Below the pieces are notes generated by a model. The model worked only from the letters and a program-made list of their open reading frames with translations, ran no database searches and had not been told where the DNA came from. Below, in pieces: positions 1 to 9,400 of a stretch of DNA of 64,000 nt (positions are counted from its first letter, which is position 1; every line of letters begins with the position of its first letter). Location of the stretch: positions 1,116,001 to 1,180,000 of the forward strand of contig NZ_VCNH01000008.1 of the NCBI RefSeq assembly GCF_024355225.1, read 5' to 3'. Origin of the DNA: Roseovarius sp. M141 (GTDB lineage Bacteria > Pseudomonadota > Alphaproteobacteria > Rhodobacterales > Rhodobacteraceae). A program made the position numbers and the translations under genes.

Positions 1-613
1 GCTCTTCGCTGCCGTCTTCGGGGCGAAAGACGTGGACGCGGCCTGCATGACTGGCCTCCATCGGGACGCGGGCGCTGACGACAGGATGGGGCGGGCTGGA
101 CAGGCGCATGGCGGCGTCTGCCGCTTCGGCGGGCAGGATCGTCAGGCCGGCATCGGCGGCATACCGGGCGGCGTCGCCGAGCGGCAGGACCAACGCGGCG
201 GGCAAAAGGCGCGCCGCCTTGACCAGACGCAGGGCAAGGCGGTGCAGCCCCGCATCGCCGCCGCGCTCGGTGCGAAAGGGGCCTTTCATCGGGCTTTTCA
301 GATCGTCCTCGGGGCTGGCGGTGGCTGCGATCCAGGCGCGATCCGCGTCCTGCGGCAGCAGGATACGGGCCAGATCGCCATCATAGGCGCGCGCCTTCAG
401 CGTTTCGGCACGGCGTGCGGTGACGGCCAGAGTCATTTCCGCATCTCTACCGGTCGCCAGCGCGCGCAGGTCGACGAGGCGCGCGGCGTCCAGCGTCTCG
501 GCTGCTGCGATCAGCGCGCCGCCGTCGACGCCGCGCAGCGCGACGGGCAGGCCCATGGCCAGATCGCCGCGGGCGCGGCCCAGAAGGTGGGTTATGTCGG
601 GTCTAAGGCTCAT
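1..613 (-). CDS. ribA: GTP cyclohydrolase II, N-terminal part (runs off the window)
   Basis: Reading the minus strand gives an open frame of about 204 codons that leaves the window at base 1. It starts MSLRPDITHLLGRARGDLAM and ends near SARVPMEASHAGRVHVF. This resembles the extended N-terminal region and entry to the catalytic domain of Rhodobacteraceae GTP cyclohydrolase II, the first step of riboflavin synthesis (GTP to a diaminopyrimidine product plus formate). The zinc cysteines and catalytic residues would lie outside the window, so the assignment rests on family resemblance. An in-frame ATG six codons upstream (631) is an alternative start; neither has a strong Shine-Dalgarno. The gene diverges from the response regulator at 790. 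Confidence 0.68.
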   Translation of the reverse strand, partial: MSLRPDITHLLGRARGDLAMGLPVALRGVDGGALIAAAETLDAARLVDLRALATGRDAEMTLAVTARRAETLKARAYDGDLARILLPQDADRAWIAATASPEDDLKSPMKGPFRTERGGDAGLHRLALRLVKAARLLPAALVLPLGDAARYAADAGLTILPAEAADAAMRLSSPPHPVVSARVPMEASHAGRVHVFRPEDGSEE

Positions 614-789
614 CTGCGGTCGCGCTTGCATGGGGTCCGGTGCCGGGGTCACCTTCGGTCTAGTCGCTTTCGCGCGGGATTGAAACAAAAGGTGCAGCCG
701 CAACACTAGCCCGTGATAAGGTTGTTGCATTCCTTGCCCTTGGGGCAGGCAATGCGCATCTGCGCTGCAAGGCAAACGGAGGGCACGAT

Positions 790-1476
790 ATGGCACAGCT
801 GAAGAAAATACTGCTGGTGGATGACGACGAGGATCTGCGCGAGGCGCTGGGCGAGCAACTGGTGATGACCGAGGATTTCGACGTGTTCGAGGCCGGCAAC
901 GGCGCCGAGGCGATGACGCATGCCAAGGATGCGAACTATGATCTGATCATCCTCGATGTCGGCCTGCCTGACACCGACGGGCGCGAATTGTGCCGCCTGA
1001 TGCGCAAGCAGGGCGTCAAAAGCCCGATCCTGATGCTGACCGGCCATGACGGCGACGCCGACACCATTCTGGGCCTTGATGCGGGCGCCAATGACTACGT
1101 GACCAAGCCGTTCAAGTTTCCCGTTCTTCTGGCCCGGATCCGTGCGCAGCTGCGCCAGCATGAGCAGTCCGAGGACGCGGTGTTCCAACTGGGGCCATAT
1201 ACCTTCAAGCCGGCGCTCAAGATGCTGATCGCAGAAGGCGACCGCAAGGTGCGCCTGACCGAGAAAGAGACGAATATCCTCAAGTATCTCTACCGTGCCA
1301 CCGATGGCGTCGTGGCCCGCGACGAGCTGCTGCACGAGGTCTGGGGATATAACGCCGGCGTGACCACCCACACGCTGGAAACGCATATCTATCGCCTGCG
1401 CCAGAAGATCGAGCCAGACCCGTCGAACGCGCGCCTTCTGGTGACCGAAAGCGGGGGCTATCGCCTGCTGTCGTAA
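790..1476 (+). CDS. cenR: OmpR-family response regulator, CenR-like
   Basis: A 228-residue two-domain response regulator. The receiver domain (about 1-120) has the acidic DDDED cluster near residue 11, a phospho-acceptor Asp in LIILDVGLPD, a conserved Thr in LMLTGHD and the Lys in YVTKPFKF. The C-terminal winged helix (about 130-226) ends in ETHIYRLRQKIEPDPSNARL. No sensor kinase lies beside it. The overall sequence resembles CenR, an essential cell-envelope regulator of Caulobacter and Rhodobacter; the symbol is given on that resemblance only. The start has a GGAGGG Shine-Dalgarno, and an intrinsic terminator follows about 100 bp after the stop. Confidence 0.8.
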   Translation: MAQLKKILLVDDDEDLREALGEQLVMTEDFDVFEAGNGAEAMTHAKDANYDLIILDVGLPDTDGRELCRLMRKQGVKSPILMLTGHDGDADTILGLDAGANDYVTKPFKFPVLLARIRAQLRQHEQSEDAVFQLGPYTFKPALKMLIAEGDRKVRLTEKETNILKYLYRATDGVVARDELLHEVWGYNAGVTTHTLETHIYRLRQKIEPDPSNARLLVTESGGYRLLS

Positions 1477-1576
1477 GGGCCGTTTTTTGTGTGGCGCCTC
1501 GCCCGCTCAGGTCCATCACCGGGCCACGATATCCGTTCGCATATGCGGTTATATATGCACCTCCCTGTTGGACTGG

Positions 1577-1603
1577 CCCCGGCATTTGCCGGGGTCTGTT
1601 TTT
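1577..1603 (+). terminator. Rho-independent terminator after the response regulator
   Basis: A perfect stem CCCCGG/CCGGGG around a short loop (CATTTG) is followed at once by TCTGTTTTT. It lies between the response regulator and exonuclease III and would end the upstream transcript. Confidence 0.8.
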
Positions 1604-1677
1604 GGCGTCGGCTGGTACGCCGGGATGCCGCGTGATAGATGCCGGGGCGTCCTTACCTGACCCCCGGAGACGCCCAT

Positions 1678-2466
1678 ATGTCCTTTACGCTTGCCACATG
1701 GAATATCAACTCGGTCCGGCTGCGCGCGCCGCTGGTCTGCAAGCTGCTGGAGGAAGAGGCGCCCGATATCCTGTGTCTTCAGGAATGCAAAAGCCCGGTC
1801 GATCTGATCCCCGTCGAGGATTTCGCGGCACTCGGCTATACCCACATGATCGCGCGCGGGCAAAAGGGGTATAACGGCGTCGCCATCCTGTCAAAGCTGC
1901 CGATCACGGATGTCGGAGATCAGGATTTCGCGGCATTGGGCCACGCGCGCCACGTCGCGGGGCAGCTGGAGGACGGCACGATCATCCACAATTTCTATGT
2001 CCCCGCAGGCGGCGATGTGCCGGACCGCACGGTGAACGACAAGTTCGGGCAGAAGTTGGATTACCTGACCGAGATGCGCGACTGGTTCCGGGCCGAGCGG
2101 CCTGAACGATCGATCCTCGTGGGCGATCTGAACATTGCACCGCGCGAGGATGATGTGTGGAGCCACAAGCAGCTGCTGAAGGTTGTCAGCCATACGCCAA
2201 TTGAGGTCGAGCATCTGGAAAACGCGATGGAGGCCGGCGGCTGGGCTGATGTCACGCGCGCCGATATTCCGGAGGGGCAGCTGTATAGCTGGTGGTCTTA
2301 CCGGGCCAGGGATTGGGATGCCGCCGACAAGGGGCGGCGGCTGGATCATGTCTGGGCGACGGGTGATATCGCGACTGCGGCCCATTCCAGCCGCGTTCTG
2401 CGCGCGGCGCGGGGTTGGGAAAAGCCCAGCGATCACGCGCCTGTTTTTGCCACATTCGATTTATGA
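1678..2466 (+). CDS. xthA: exodeoxyribonuclease III
   Basis: A 262-residue protein of the exonuclease/endonuclease/phosphatase fold, involved in base-excision repair as an AP endonuclease and 3'-5' exonuclease. Family motifs are visible: LATWNINSVRLR at the N terminus, the metal-binding Glu in LCLQECK, the GDLN segment (LVGDLNIAPRE) and the C-terminal SDHAPV catalytic Asp-His. The chosen ATG is preceded by a GGAG motif; an ATG 13 codons upstream lacks one and adds residues outside the family fold. It appears to be a single-gene transcript after the upstream terminator. Confidence 0.93.
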   Translation: MSFTLATWNINSVRLRAPLVCKLLEEEAPDILCLQECKSPVDLIPVEDFAALGYTHMIARGQKGYNGVAILSKLPITDVGDQDFAALGHARHVAGQLEDGTIIHNFYVPAGGDVPDRTVNDKFGQKLDYLTEMRDWFRAERPERSILVGDLNIAPREDDVWSHKQLLKVVSHTPIEVEHLENAMEAGGWADVTRADIPEGQLYSWWSYRARDWDAADKGRRLDHVWATGDIATAAHSSRVLRAARGWEKPSDHAPVFATFDL

Positions 2467-2472
2467 GCGCGG

Positions 2473-2530
2473 CCGGGGGCGCTGCCCCCGGACCCCCGGA
2501 GTATTTGTAGAACATTGAAAGTGCGGGCGG
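2473..2530 (+). repeat. Hairpin plus GAGTATTT..AACATTGAAAGT dispersed tail
   Basis: Seven bases after the xthA stop is a perfect CCGGGGGC/GCCCCCGG hairpin. It is followed by GACCCCCGGAGTATTTG and then AGAACATTGAAAGTGCGGGCGG. The second half recurs almost exactly at 37518-37548 after another gene. The position just 3' of genes and the hairpin suggest a dispersed terminator or mRNA-stabilising unit. There is no uninterrupted U-tract, so standard intrinsic termination is uncertain. Confidence 0.55.
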
Positions 2531-2619
2531 CGCGACGGTGGGGGGCTTGCCCTTGCAAGGCGGGCAACGCTGGGCCATGTAACTGCTGACGCGTAATTCA
2601 GCGAACGAGGCGAGACGAT

Positions 2620-3537
2620 ATGATAGAGCTAGGTGGCGGGACCCCCGCGAAAGATCTGATCAAGGACGTGGCCGAGGCCGATTTCATGGCCGAAGTGGTC
2701 GAGATGTCGCAGACGGTGCCTGTCATCGTCGACTTCTGGGCGCCGTGGTGCGGCCCGTGCAAGACGCTTGGTCCCGCACTGGAGGCGGCCGTGACCAAGG
2801 CGGGCGGTGCCGTGCGTATGGCCAAGGTCAATGTGGATGAGAATCAGGCCATTGCCGGGCAGTTGCAGGTGCAATCGCTCCCGACCGTTTATGCATTCTG
2901 GCAGGGCCAGCCCATCGACGGATTTCAGGGCGCTGTACCGCCGTCCGAACTGGATGCCTTTGTCGGGCGGGTGGTTGCCGCTGCTGGCGGGGCTGCCGCC
3001 GAAGAGGATGCGGGATTTGGCGAGGCGATCGTGGCTGCCGACGAAATGTTGGACGAAGGCGACGCCGCGGGCGCCGCGCAGACCTTTGCCGCGATTCTGG
3101 CCGAGGATCCGGGGAATGCCGCCGCATTCGGCGGGATGGCGCGCGCGCACATCGCCTTGGGCGAGCTGGATCAGGCCGAAGCCATCCTGAACGGTGCGCC
3201 TGCTGAAATCAGCAGCGCGCCCGAAATCGACGCGGCGCATGCCCAGCTGTCGCTGGCGCGGCAAGCCGAGGGGGCAGGCCCCATCGCCGAACTGGAGGCG
3301 GCAGTCGCGGCGAATCCGGCGGACAATCAGGCCCGCTATGATTTGGCGCTGGCGTTGGCCGCCGGTGGACGCAGCGAAGAGGCGGTCGATCACCTGCTGG
3401 AGTTGTTCCGCCGTGATCCCGAATGGAACGAGGGAGCAGCCAAGGCGCAGCTCTTCACCATTTTCGACGCGCTGAAGCCGAACGACCCTGTGGCGACGCG
3501 CGGTCGGCGCAAGCTGAGTTCGATGATTTTCGTTTGA
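2620..3537 (+). CDS. cnoX: CnoX-like thioredoxin/TPR chaperedoxin (YbbN family)
   Basis: A 305-residue protein with an N-terminal thioredoxin domain (about 20-125; active site WCGPC) and a C-terminal half of TPR-like helical repeats. Both parts and the overall length match YbbN/CnoX, a holdase that protects proteins under oxidative stress and hands them to GroEL. Unlike E. coli CnoX, which lacks the full CxxC, this protein keeps it, so it may also act as an oxidoreductase. It is followed about 50 bp later by a Lon-N-domain protein and a Trm112-like protein on the same strand, suggesting a proteostasis operon. The cytoplasmic location is inferred from the absence of a signal peptide. Confidence 0.85.
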   Translation: MIELGGGTPAKDLIKDVAEADFMAEVVEMSQTVPVIVDFWAPWCGPCKTLGPALEAAVTKAGGAVRMAKVNVDENQAIAGQLQVQSLPTVYAFWQGQPIDGFQGAVPPSELDAFVGRVVAAAGGAAAEEDAGFGEAIVAADEMLDEGDAAGAAQTFAAILAEDPGNAAAFGGMARAHIALGELDQAEAILNGAPAEISSAPEIDAAHAQLSLARQAEGAGPIAELEAAVAANPADNQARYDLALALAAGGRSEEAVDHLLELFRRDPEWNEGAAKAQLFTIFDALKPNDPVATRGRRKLSSMIFV

Positions 3538-3586
3538 GGAACCGCTTGGAGTTGCCGACAGCTGTGGCAGGGCTAGATACATCTGC

Positions 3587-4231
3587 ATGACGCTCAAGGC
3601 CGATCTTCCAGATCTTATTCCGATCTTTCCGCTGACGGGTGCGCTGCTGCTGCCGCGCGCCCGGATGCCCCTGCATCTGTTCGAGCCGCGCTATCTGGCG
3701 ATGCTGGACGACGCGCTGAAAACGCCTCAACGTCTGATCGGAATGGTTCAGCCCAACAAGGTGCCGGGCCGGGCCGGGCACGGGCTTCAGACGATAGGCT
3801 GCGCCGGGCGGGTCACTCAGTTTTCCGAGACGGAGGACGGGCGCTACATGGTGACGCTGGCAGGCATGTCGCGGTTTCGCGTGATCGAGGAGGTGGAGGG
3901 ATTCACCCCCTACAGGCGCGCGCGCATATCGTGGTCCGGGTTTGAACGCGATCGCGGCCCGGGCGAGGATGATCCCAGCTTTGACCGCGTTGCGTTTCTG
4001 GCGACCCTGGCGCAGTATTTTGATGCGCAGGATTTGCAGACCGATTGGGACAGTCTGAAAGAGGCCGATGACGAGTTGCTGATAAATTCGCTGTCGATGC
4101 TGCTGGGATTCGAGCCGGAGGACAAGCAGGCGCTGCTGGAGGCGCCCTCGCTGAGCACGCGGCGCGAGACCCTGATGACGCTGATCGAATTTTCCATGCG
4201 CGGCGGTGACAGCGAAGGAGTGTTGCAATGA
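3587..4231 (+). CDS. Lon-protease N-terminal (substrate-binding) domain protein
   Basis: A 214-residue protein consisting of the Lon substrate-binding domain alone. Recognisable features are [29 protein letters not shown] and the GCAGRVTQF segment. There is no AAA+ or Ser-Lys peptidase domain, so it is not a protease; stand-alone LON-N proteins are common in alphaproteobacteria and their function is not settled. Its stop overlaps the next start (ATGA), indicating translational coupling to the Trm112-like gene, and it lies just downstream of the CnoX-like gene. Confidence 0.85.
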   Translation: MTLKADLPDLIPIFPLTGALLLPRARMPLHLFEPRYLAMLDDALKTPQRLIGMVQPNKVPGRAGHGLQTIGCAGRVTQFSETEDGRYMVTLAGMSRFRVIEEVEGFTPYRRARISWSGFERDRGPGEDDPSFDRVAFLATLAQYFDAQDLQTDWDSLKEADDELLINSLSMLLGFEPEDKQALLEAPSLSTRRETLMTLIEFSMRGGDSEGVLQ

Positions 4232-4419
4232 GTGCGAAAGAAGGCGGTCCCGAATTTGACAGGCGTATGCTGGAGGCGCTGATTTGCCCGCAGACCCACC
4301 AGCGACTGGAGTATGATGCGGCGGCTCGGGAACTGATCAGCCGCTCGGCCGGTTTGGCCTTTCCGATCAGGGCGGGCATTCCGATCCTGCTGATCAGCGA
4401 GGGGCGCGAACTGGATTGA
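4228..4419 (+). CDS. Trm112-like protein
   Basis: A 63-residue protein of the Trm112/YcaR family. It has the LLxxLxCPxTxxxL-type motif (here [17 protein letters not shown]) and the C-terminal [11 protein letters not shown] that forms the conserved beta sheet. Homologues in other domains activate methyltransferases; the bacterial role is unclear. Only one Cys of the usual zinc ligands is obvious, so metal binding is doubtful. It overlaps the preceding gene by four bases. Confidence 0.85.
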   Translation: MSAKEGGPEFDRRMLEALICPQTHQRLEYDAAARELISRSAGLAFPIRAGIPILLISEGRELD

Positions 4420-4594
4420 GGCGCGCATTGGCAGCCCCGGTGGCGTTGAGGCCACACCTTTGTCGTCGCAAACGCAGGGGCGTATATGGGAACTTGCTGG
4501 AGACCGCAGGCGTATTACAGTAAGGTGCGCCGTCAGGGCGCCCTGTGCTGCTAAGGTGGCGGGCGGGAATGCAGGGATACAAAAGGATGCGTGC

Positions 4595-6412
4595 GTGAAG
4601 TTCAGAACAGATGTGTCGCGTCTACCGAAATCCTTGGCTATCGCCGTTGTCACGTTGTTTGCAACTGGTGTCGGCGCCCTTGATGGTGTCCGTTTTGAGG
4701 TTGTGGGTGGCGACAAGAAGCTGGCCGAAGCGCTCAAAAGCGCATCCTTGGTCGAGGCAGCGAGTCAGGACGGCCGCACGGGTGCGCAGGATATCATCGC
4801 CGCCGCAAATGCCGACTATGCCAAGTTGCTGAGTGTTCTTTATGAAAGGGGTTATTATAGCGGCGTCATCAACATCTTCGTTGATGGGCGAGAGGCCGGA
4901 TCGCTGTCACCCTTTGCCGATATCGAAGGCGTACGCGATGTGGCCATTCGCGTCGATCCGGGGCGCCCCTTCACCTTTGGCGCGACGCGAATTGACCCCA
5001 TTGCACCGGGCACCGAACTGCCCGAGGGATTTGCCACAGGCCAGCGTGCCCGTGCGCCCATTGTGGGCAAGGCTGTCGACGCTGGCATCGAGGGCTGGCG
5101 CGAGGTGGGCCGGGCCAAGGCCGAGTTGGCCGATCAATCCATTGTCGCCGATCACAAAAGCGCCACCCTCGCCGCGGATCTGGCGCTGCGGCCCGGGCCG
5201 GTTGTGCGCTTTGGTGAATTGCGGCAGACCACCGACAGTGCCGTGCGTCCCGCGCGTTTACAACAGATCGCCGGGCTGCCAACGGGCGAGCGGTTTTCGC
5301 CCGACGCGTTGGAGACATCCGCCAAGCGTCTGCGCCGCACCGGTGCATTCAAATCGGTATCGCTGACCGAGGCAGAAGATCTGCGCGCTGGCGACGTCAT
5401 GGATATCGAGATGAACATCGCGGATGAGAAACCGCGCCGCTTCGGCTTTGGCGCCGAGATCAACAGCACCGAGGGGGTGGGCCTGTCGGCATTCTGGCTG
5501 CACCGTAACCTTCTGGGCGGTGCCGAACGGCTGCGTTTTGACGTGGGGGTCGGCGGTATCGGTAGCCAGACAGGCGGCTTTGAGGGCGGCATCGATTACG
5601 AACTGGGCGCCCGGTACGAGCGTCCGGCGACTTTTGGCGCCGACACGACGCTGTTCATCTTTGGCAAGATCGCCCGCGAGGATGAGCCGAACTACCTGTC
5701 GGATCAGGCCACGCTGGGCTTTGGTTTTAGCAGAATCGTGACCGAGCAGCTGACCTTGGAGGCGGGGCTGGCCCTGCGGTATTCCGACGAACAGGATTCG
5801 CTGGGCAGCCGGGAATTTTTTCACCTGCTGCTACCTGTCAAGGCGACGTATGACAGCCGCGACGTACCGCTGGACCCGGCGCGCGGGTTCTATGCGCAGG
5901 CCGATGTGATGCCGTTTGTGTCACTGAATGGCAGCGATTCGGGCGGGCGGGTCTATCTGGATGGTCGGACCTATTACCAACTGGACGAAGGCGGGATGTT
6001 CACGCTGGCCGGGCGGTTACAGTTTGGCAGTATTCTGGGCGCCAGCCTGGCGGACACGCCGCAGGAATTCCTGTTTTATTCAGGTGGCGGCGATACCGTG
6101 CGCGGCCAGCCCTACCAATCGCTGGGCGTGCCGCAGGGGACAGGCATCACGGGCGGGCGCAGCTTTGTCGGGGCGTCTGCCGAACTGCGGGTGGATCTGG
6201 CCGGCAACTTCGATCCGGTGGCGTTCTTCGACGTGGGTTATATCGGCGCCGAAAGCGTTTACGACGGCAGTGGCCGCTGGCAGAGCGGTGCGGGCCTTGG
6301 CATTCGCTATGCAACGGGGATCGGGCCCATTCGTGTGGACGTGGGTCTGCCAGTGACAGGCAGCACCGGCGACGGCGTGCAACTATATATCGGCATCGGA
6401 CAAGCGTTTTGA
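4595..6412 (+). CDS. tamA: TamA-like outer-membrane assembly factor (Omp85 family)
   Basis: A 605-residue Omp85-family protein. After a likely signal peptide (hydrophobic stretch LAIAVVTLFATGVGA) come POTRA-like segments (about 25-270) and a C-terminal beta-barrel from about residue 280 that includes the VRGQPYQSLG motif and ends in an aromatic (GIGQAF). The GTG start is chosen because AAAAGGA lies seven bases upstream and the signal peptide follows directly; a longer ATG frame from 4460 has no signal-like start. TamA works with TamB in inserting outer-membrane proteins or moving lipids. The stop overlaps the potential TTG of tamB, so the two are probably coupled. Confidence 0.88.
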   Translation: MKFRTDVSRLPKSLAIAVVTLFATGVGALDGVRFEVVGGDKKLAEALKSASLVEAASQDGRTGAQDIIAAANADYAKLLSVLYERGYYSGVINIFVDGREAGSLSPFADIEGVRDVAIRVDPGRPFTFGATRIDPIAPGTELPEGFATGQRARAPIVGKAVDAGIEGWREVGRAKAELADQSIVADHKSATLAADLALRPGPVVRFGELRQTTDSAVRPARLQQIAGLPTGERFSPDALETSAKRLRRTGAFKSVSLTEAEDLRAGDVMDIEMNIADEKPRRFGFGAEINSTEGVGLSAFWLHRNLLGGAERLRFDVGVGGIGSQTGGFEGGIDYELGARYERPATFGADTTLFIFGKIAREDEPNYLSDQATLGFGFSRIVTEQLTLEAGLALRYSDEQDSLGSREFFHLLLPVKATYDSRDVPLDPARGFYAQADVMPFVSLNGSDSGGRVYLDGRTYYQLDEGGMFTLAGRLQFGSILGASLADTPQEFLFYSGGGDTVRGQPYQSLGVPQGTGITGGRSFVGASAELRVDLAGNFDPVAFFDVGYIGAESVYDGSGRWQSGAGLGIRYATGIGPIRVDVGLPVTGSTGDGVQLYIGIGQAF

Positions 6413-6423
6413 GGATCCAGTCT

Positions 6424-9400
6424 GTGACCAAGACAATGACCGCCCGTTTCGCGCAGATCGCCGTTTTGGTGCTGCTGTTGGCCCTGCCGTATGGCGCCGC
6501 TGCTCAGGATGATCGCGGGCTGCTGCAAGGTTTTATCGAAGATAACCTGTCGACCGAAGGCCGGACGGTGCATATCGAAGGCTTTGCCGGCGCGCTGTCC
6601 AGTGAGGCATCGCTGAAATTGCTGACCATCGCGGACGAGGATGGCGTGTGGCTGACTCTCAAGGATGTCACGCTGAACTGGAGCCGCCTTGCGCTGCTGC
6701 GCGGGCGCTTGCAGGTGGCCAAGCTGACGGCGGGCGAAATCCTGGTGCCGCGCCTGCCCAAACCGCAGGAAGGCATCGACATTCCCGATGCCGAGGCCAA
6801 GGGATTTTCCCTGCCCGATCTGCCTGTCGCCGTGAATGTGGACGAGATCGCGGCAGAAAAAATCGTGCTGGGTGCGCCGCTGTTGGGTGAAGAGGTCAGC
6901 CTGTCGCTGGATGGATCGCTGCAACTGGATGATGGCGTTGGCAGTGCCAAGCTGAACGTCATCCGGCTGGACAGGGACGGGGATAAGGTCGTGCTGGATG
7001 TCAGCTATTCCAACGCCGATCACCGGCTGGGAGTCGACCTGACCGTGACCGAGGACGAGGGCGGATTGGCCTCGACGCTGATGGGTATCCCCGGCGCGCC
7101 CTCGCTGAAACTGACGGTTGCGGGCGACGCCCCGCTGGATGACTTTACCGCCCAGATCGGTCTGGACACCGATGGCGAGCGGCGTATCGGCGGTACCGTT
7201 GCGGTGCAATCCCCCGCGCCGAACCCCGAGACGCCGGATGCACCCGCACCGCTGACATTTTCCGCCGACATCGGCGGCGATATCGCACCGGTCTTTGCGC
7301 CTGAATACCGCGCTTTCTTTGGCCGCGACATCGCGCTTGTGGTGCGCGGGTCCAAGCCTGCGGATGGGGGGCTTGGAATTGACACGTTGTCGTTGAAATC
7401 GGCGGCACTGGTGCTGGACGGCAGTTTAGAGCTGGACGCGGACAATTGGCCGCGCAGCTTTGATTTGACCGGGCGCATCGCCTCGCAGGATGGCGCGCCG
7501 GTGCTGTTGCCGCTGAGTGGGCCGAAGACGACGCTGGAGGGTGCCCAACTGGCGCTGACTTATGACCGCGCCAAGGGCGACGCATGGCGCCTGTCGCTGG
7601 ATGGCCAGGGGTTGGTGCGGGACGATTTGACACTGGAGGCCGCCCAGATCAAGGGCGGCGGCACGCTGGTGCAGGGCGATGGAAATGGGCCGGGCCAAGT
7701 GGATGGCGCGCTGGATCTTTCAGCGACCGGCCTCGCGCTGAGCGACCCGGATCTGAAGGCGGCGCTGGGCGATGCGCTGAGCGGTGATATCGTTTTTGAC
7801 TGGACGCAGGGCGCCCCGTTTCGCCTGACCACGCTGGCGCTGAACGGGCAGGATTTCAGCATTGATGGCAATGCCGAAGTCACCGGCCTGGCAAAACCCA
7901 TGGCGCCGCGCCTGTCAGCATCCGTCGCGCTGAAGGCGGCTGATCTGGCGCGTTTTGCGGGCCTTTCTGGCACCGATCTGCAAGGGGCGGCCGACGTACA
8001 GATCGATGCGGTGACAACCCCGATGGACGGCGCCTTGGAGGTTTCGGTTCGCGGTACGGCGCAGGATCTGGCTGTCGGCCAGCCCCGGTTGGACCCGCTA
8101 CTGACGGGACGTACGGTCCTGAAACTGGACGCGCGGCGTGGCAAGGACGGCACGTTCGTGGATCAGTTGCGCGTGACCTCGCCCGCGACTGATCTGACGG
8201 CCAGTGTCGCGTGGAAATCCGACGGCTCCACCGCTGATCTGGCACTGGCGCTGAATGACGCGGCATTGATTGCGCCGGGCCTGACAGGACCGGCCAAGCT
8301 GAGGGTGGACGCCGATCAGGCCGGCAATGTCTGGACCATCCGTGCGGGCGCATCCGGCCCCGGCGAGGCGGTTCTGACGGCAGATGGAACGGTTGATGTG
8401 GTCGGGGGCAAGCCGGGCCTTTTCGAGGGTTCCGCCACAATTGCCGCAAGCGATTTCTCGCGCTACTCGGATATCGCGGGCCGCGATCTGGGCGGTGCGG
8501 CCAGCGTGCTGGTTGAAGCGCGCGGAAATGCTGCCGATCTCAGCGGGCAGGTCGAGGTTCAGATGACCGGCCAGGATCTGTCGGTCGGTATCGACGCGGC
8601 GGACCGGATCCTGCGCGGGTCATCCAGCGCCCGCATCGACGCGCAGCGCAGCGCCGATGGCGCGCTGACGCTGAGCAAGGGCGTGCTGACGACACCGCAG
8701 ATCAATGCCACAGTGCAAGGGTTCTACGCCGCAGATGGGGCGGGCGAGGTAACTGCCGATGTGACCGGCAGCGATCTGAACATCGGTATCGCGCAGGTCG
8801 ACCGCCTGCTGCGCGGCAAATCCAGTGCCCATGTCGAGGCGCTGCGCAGCGCGGATGGTGGGGTTAGCCTGCGCGCCGGTCGGGTGCAAACGGCGCAGAT
8901 CGACGCAACGGCCAGCGGGTTTATGGCGGCCAATGGCGCCGCCGAGGCCAACGTTGACGTCACCGGCAACAACATCGCCATCGGCATCGCGCAGGTGGAC
9001 AGCCTGCTGCGTGGCCGCTCGTCGCTGAAGGCTGATGTGGCGCGCAAGCCCGACGGCACGCTGGTCATCAGCGGCGCTGATCTGAACACACCGCAGGTAA
9101 CTGCCGCTGTATCCGGAACGGTCGGAACCGACGGAGGCGCTGCGGCGCAGTTCGACGTGCGGCTGGCCAATGTCGGGCTGTTGGCGCCGGGCATTCAGGG
9201 GCCTGGAACGGCCAAGGGCACGGTCCGCGGCGACGGGTCGGGCTATATCATCGACACCGACGCGACCGGCCCCGCGGGCATCGCGGCCAAGGTGACAGGC
9301 CGGATCGGCAATGACGGCAATCTGAACCTGGACGCGCAGGGCAAGGTGCCGCTGGCGCTGGCGGATGTCTTTATCAGTCCGCGCCGCCTGTCGGGCATCG

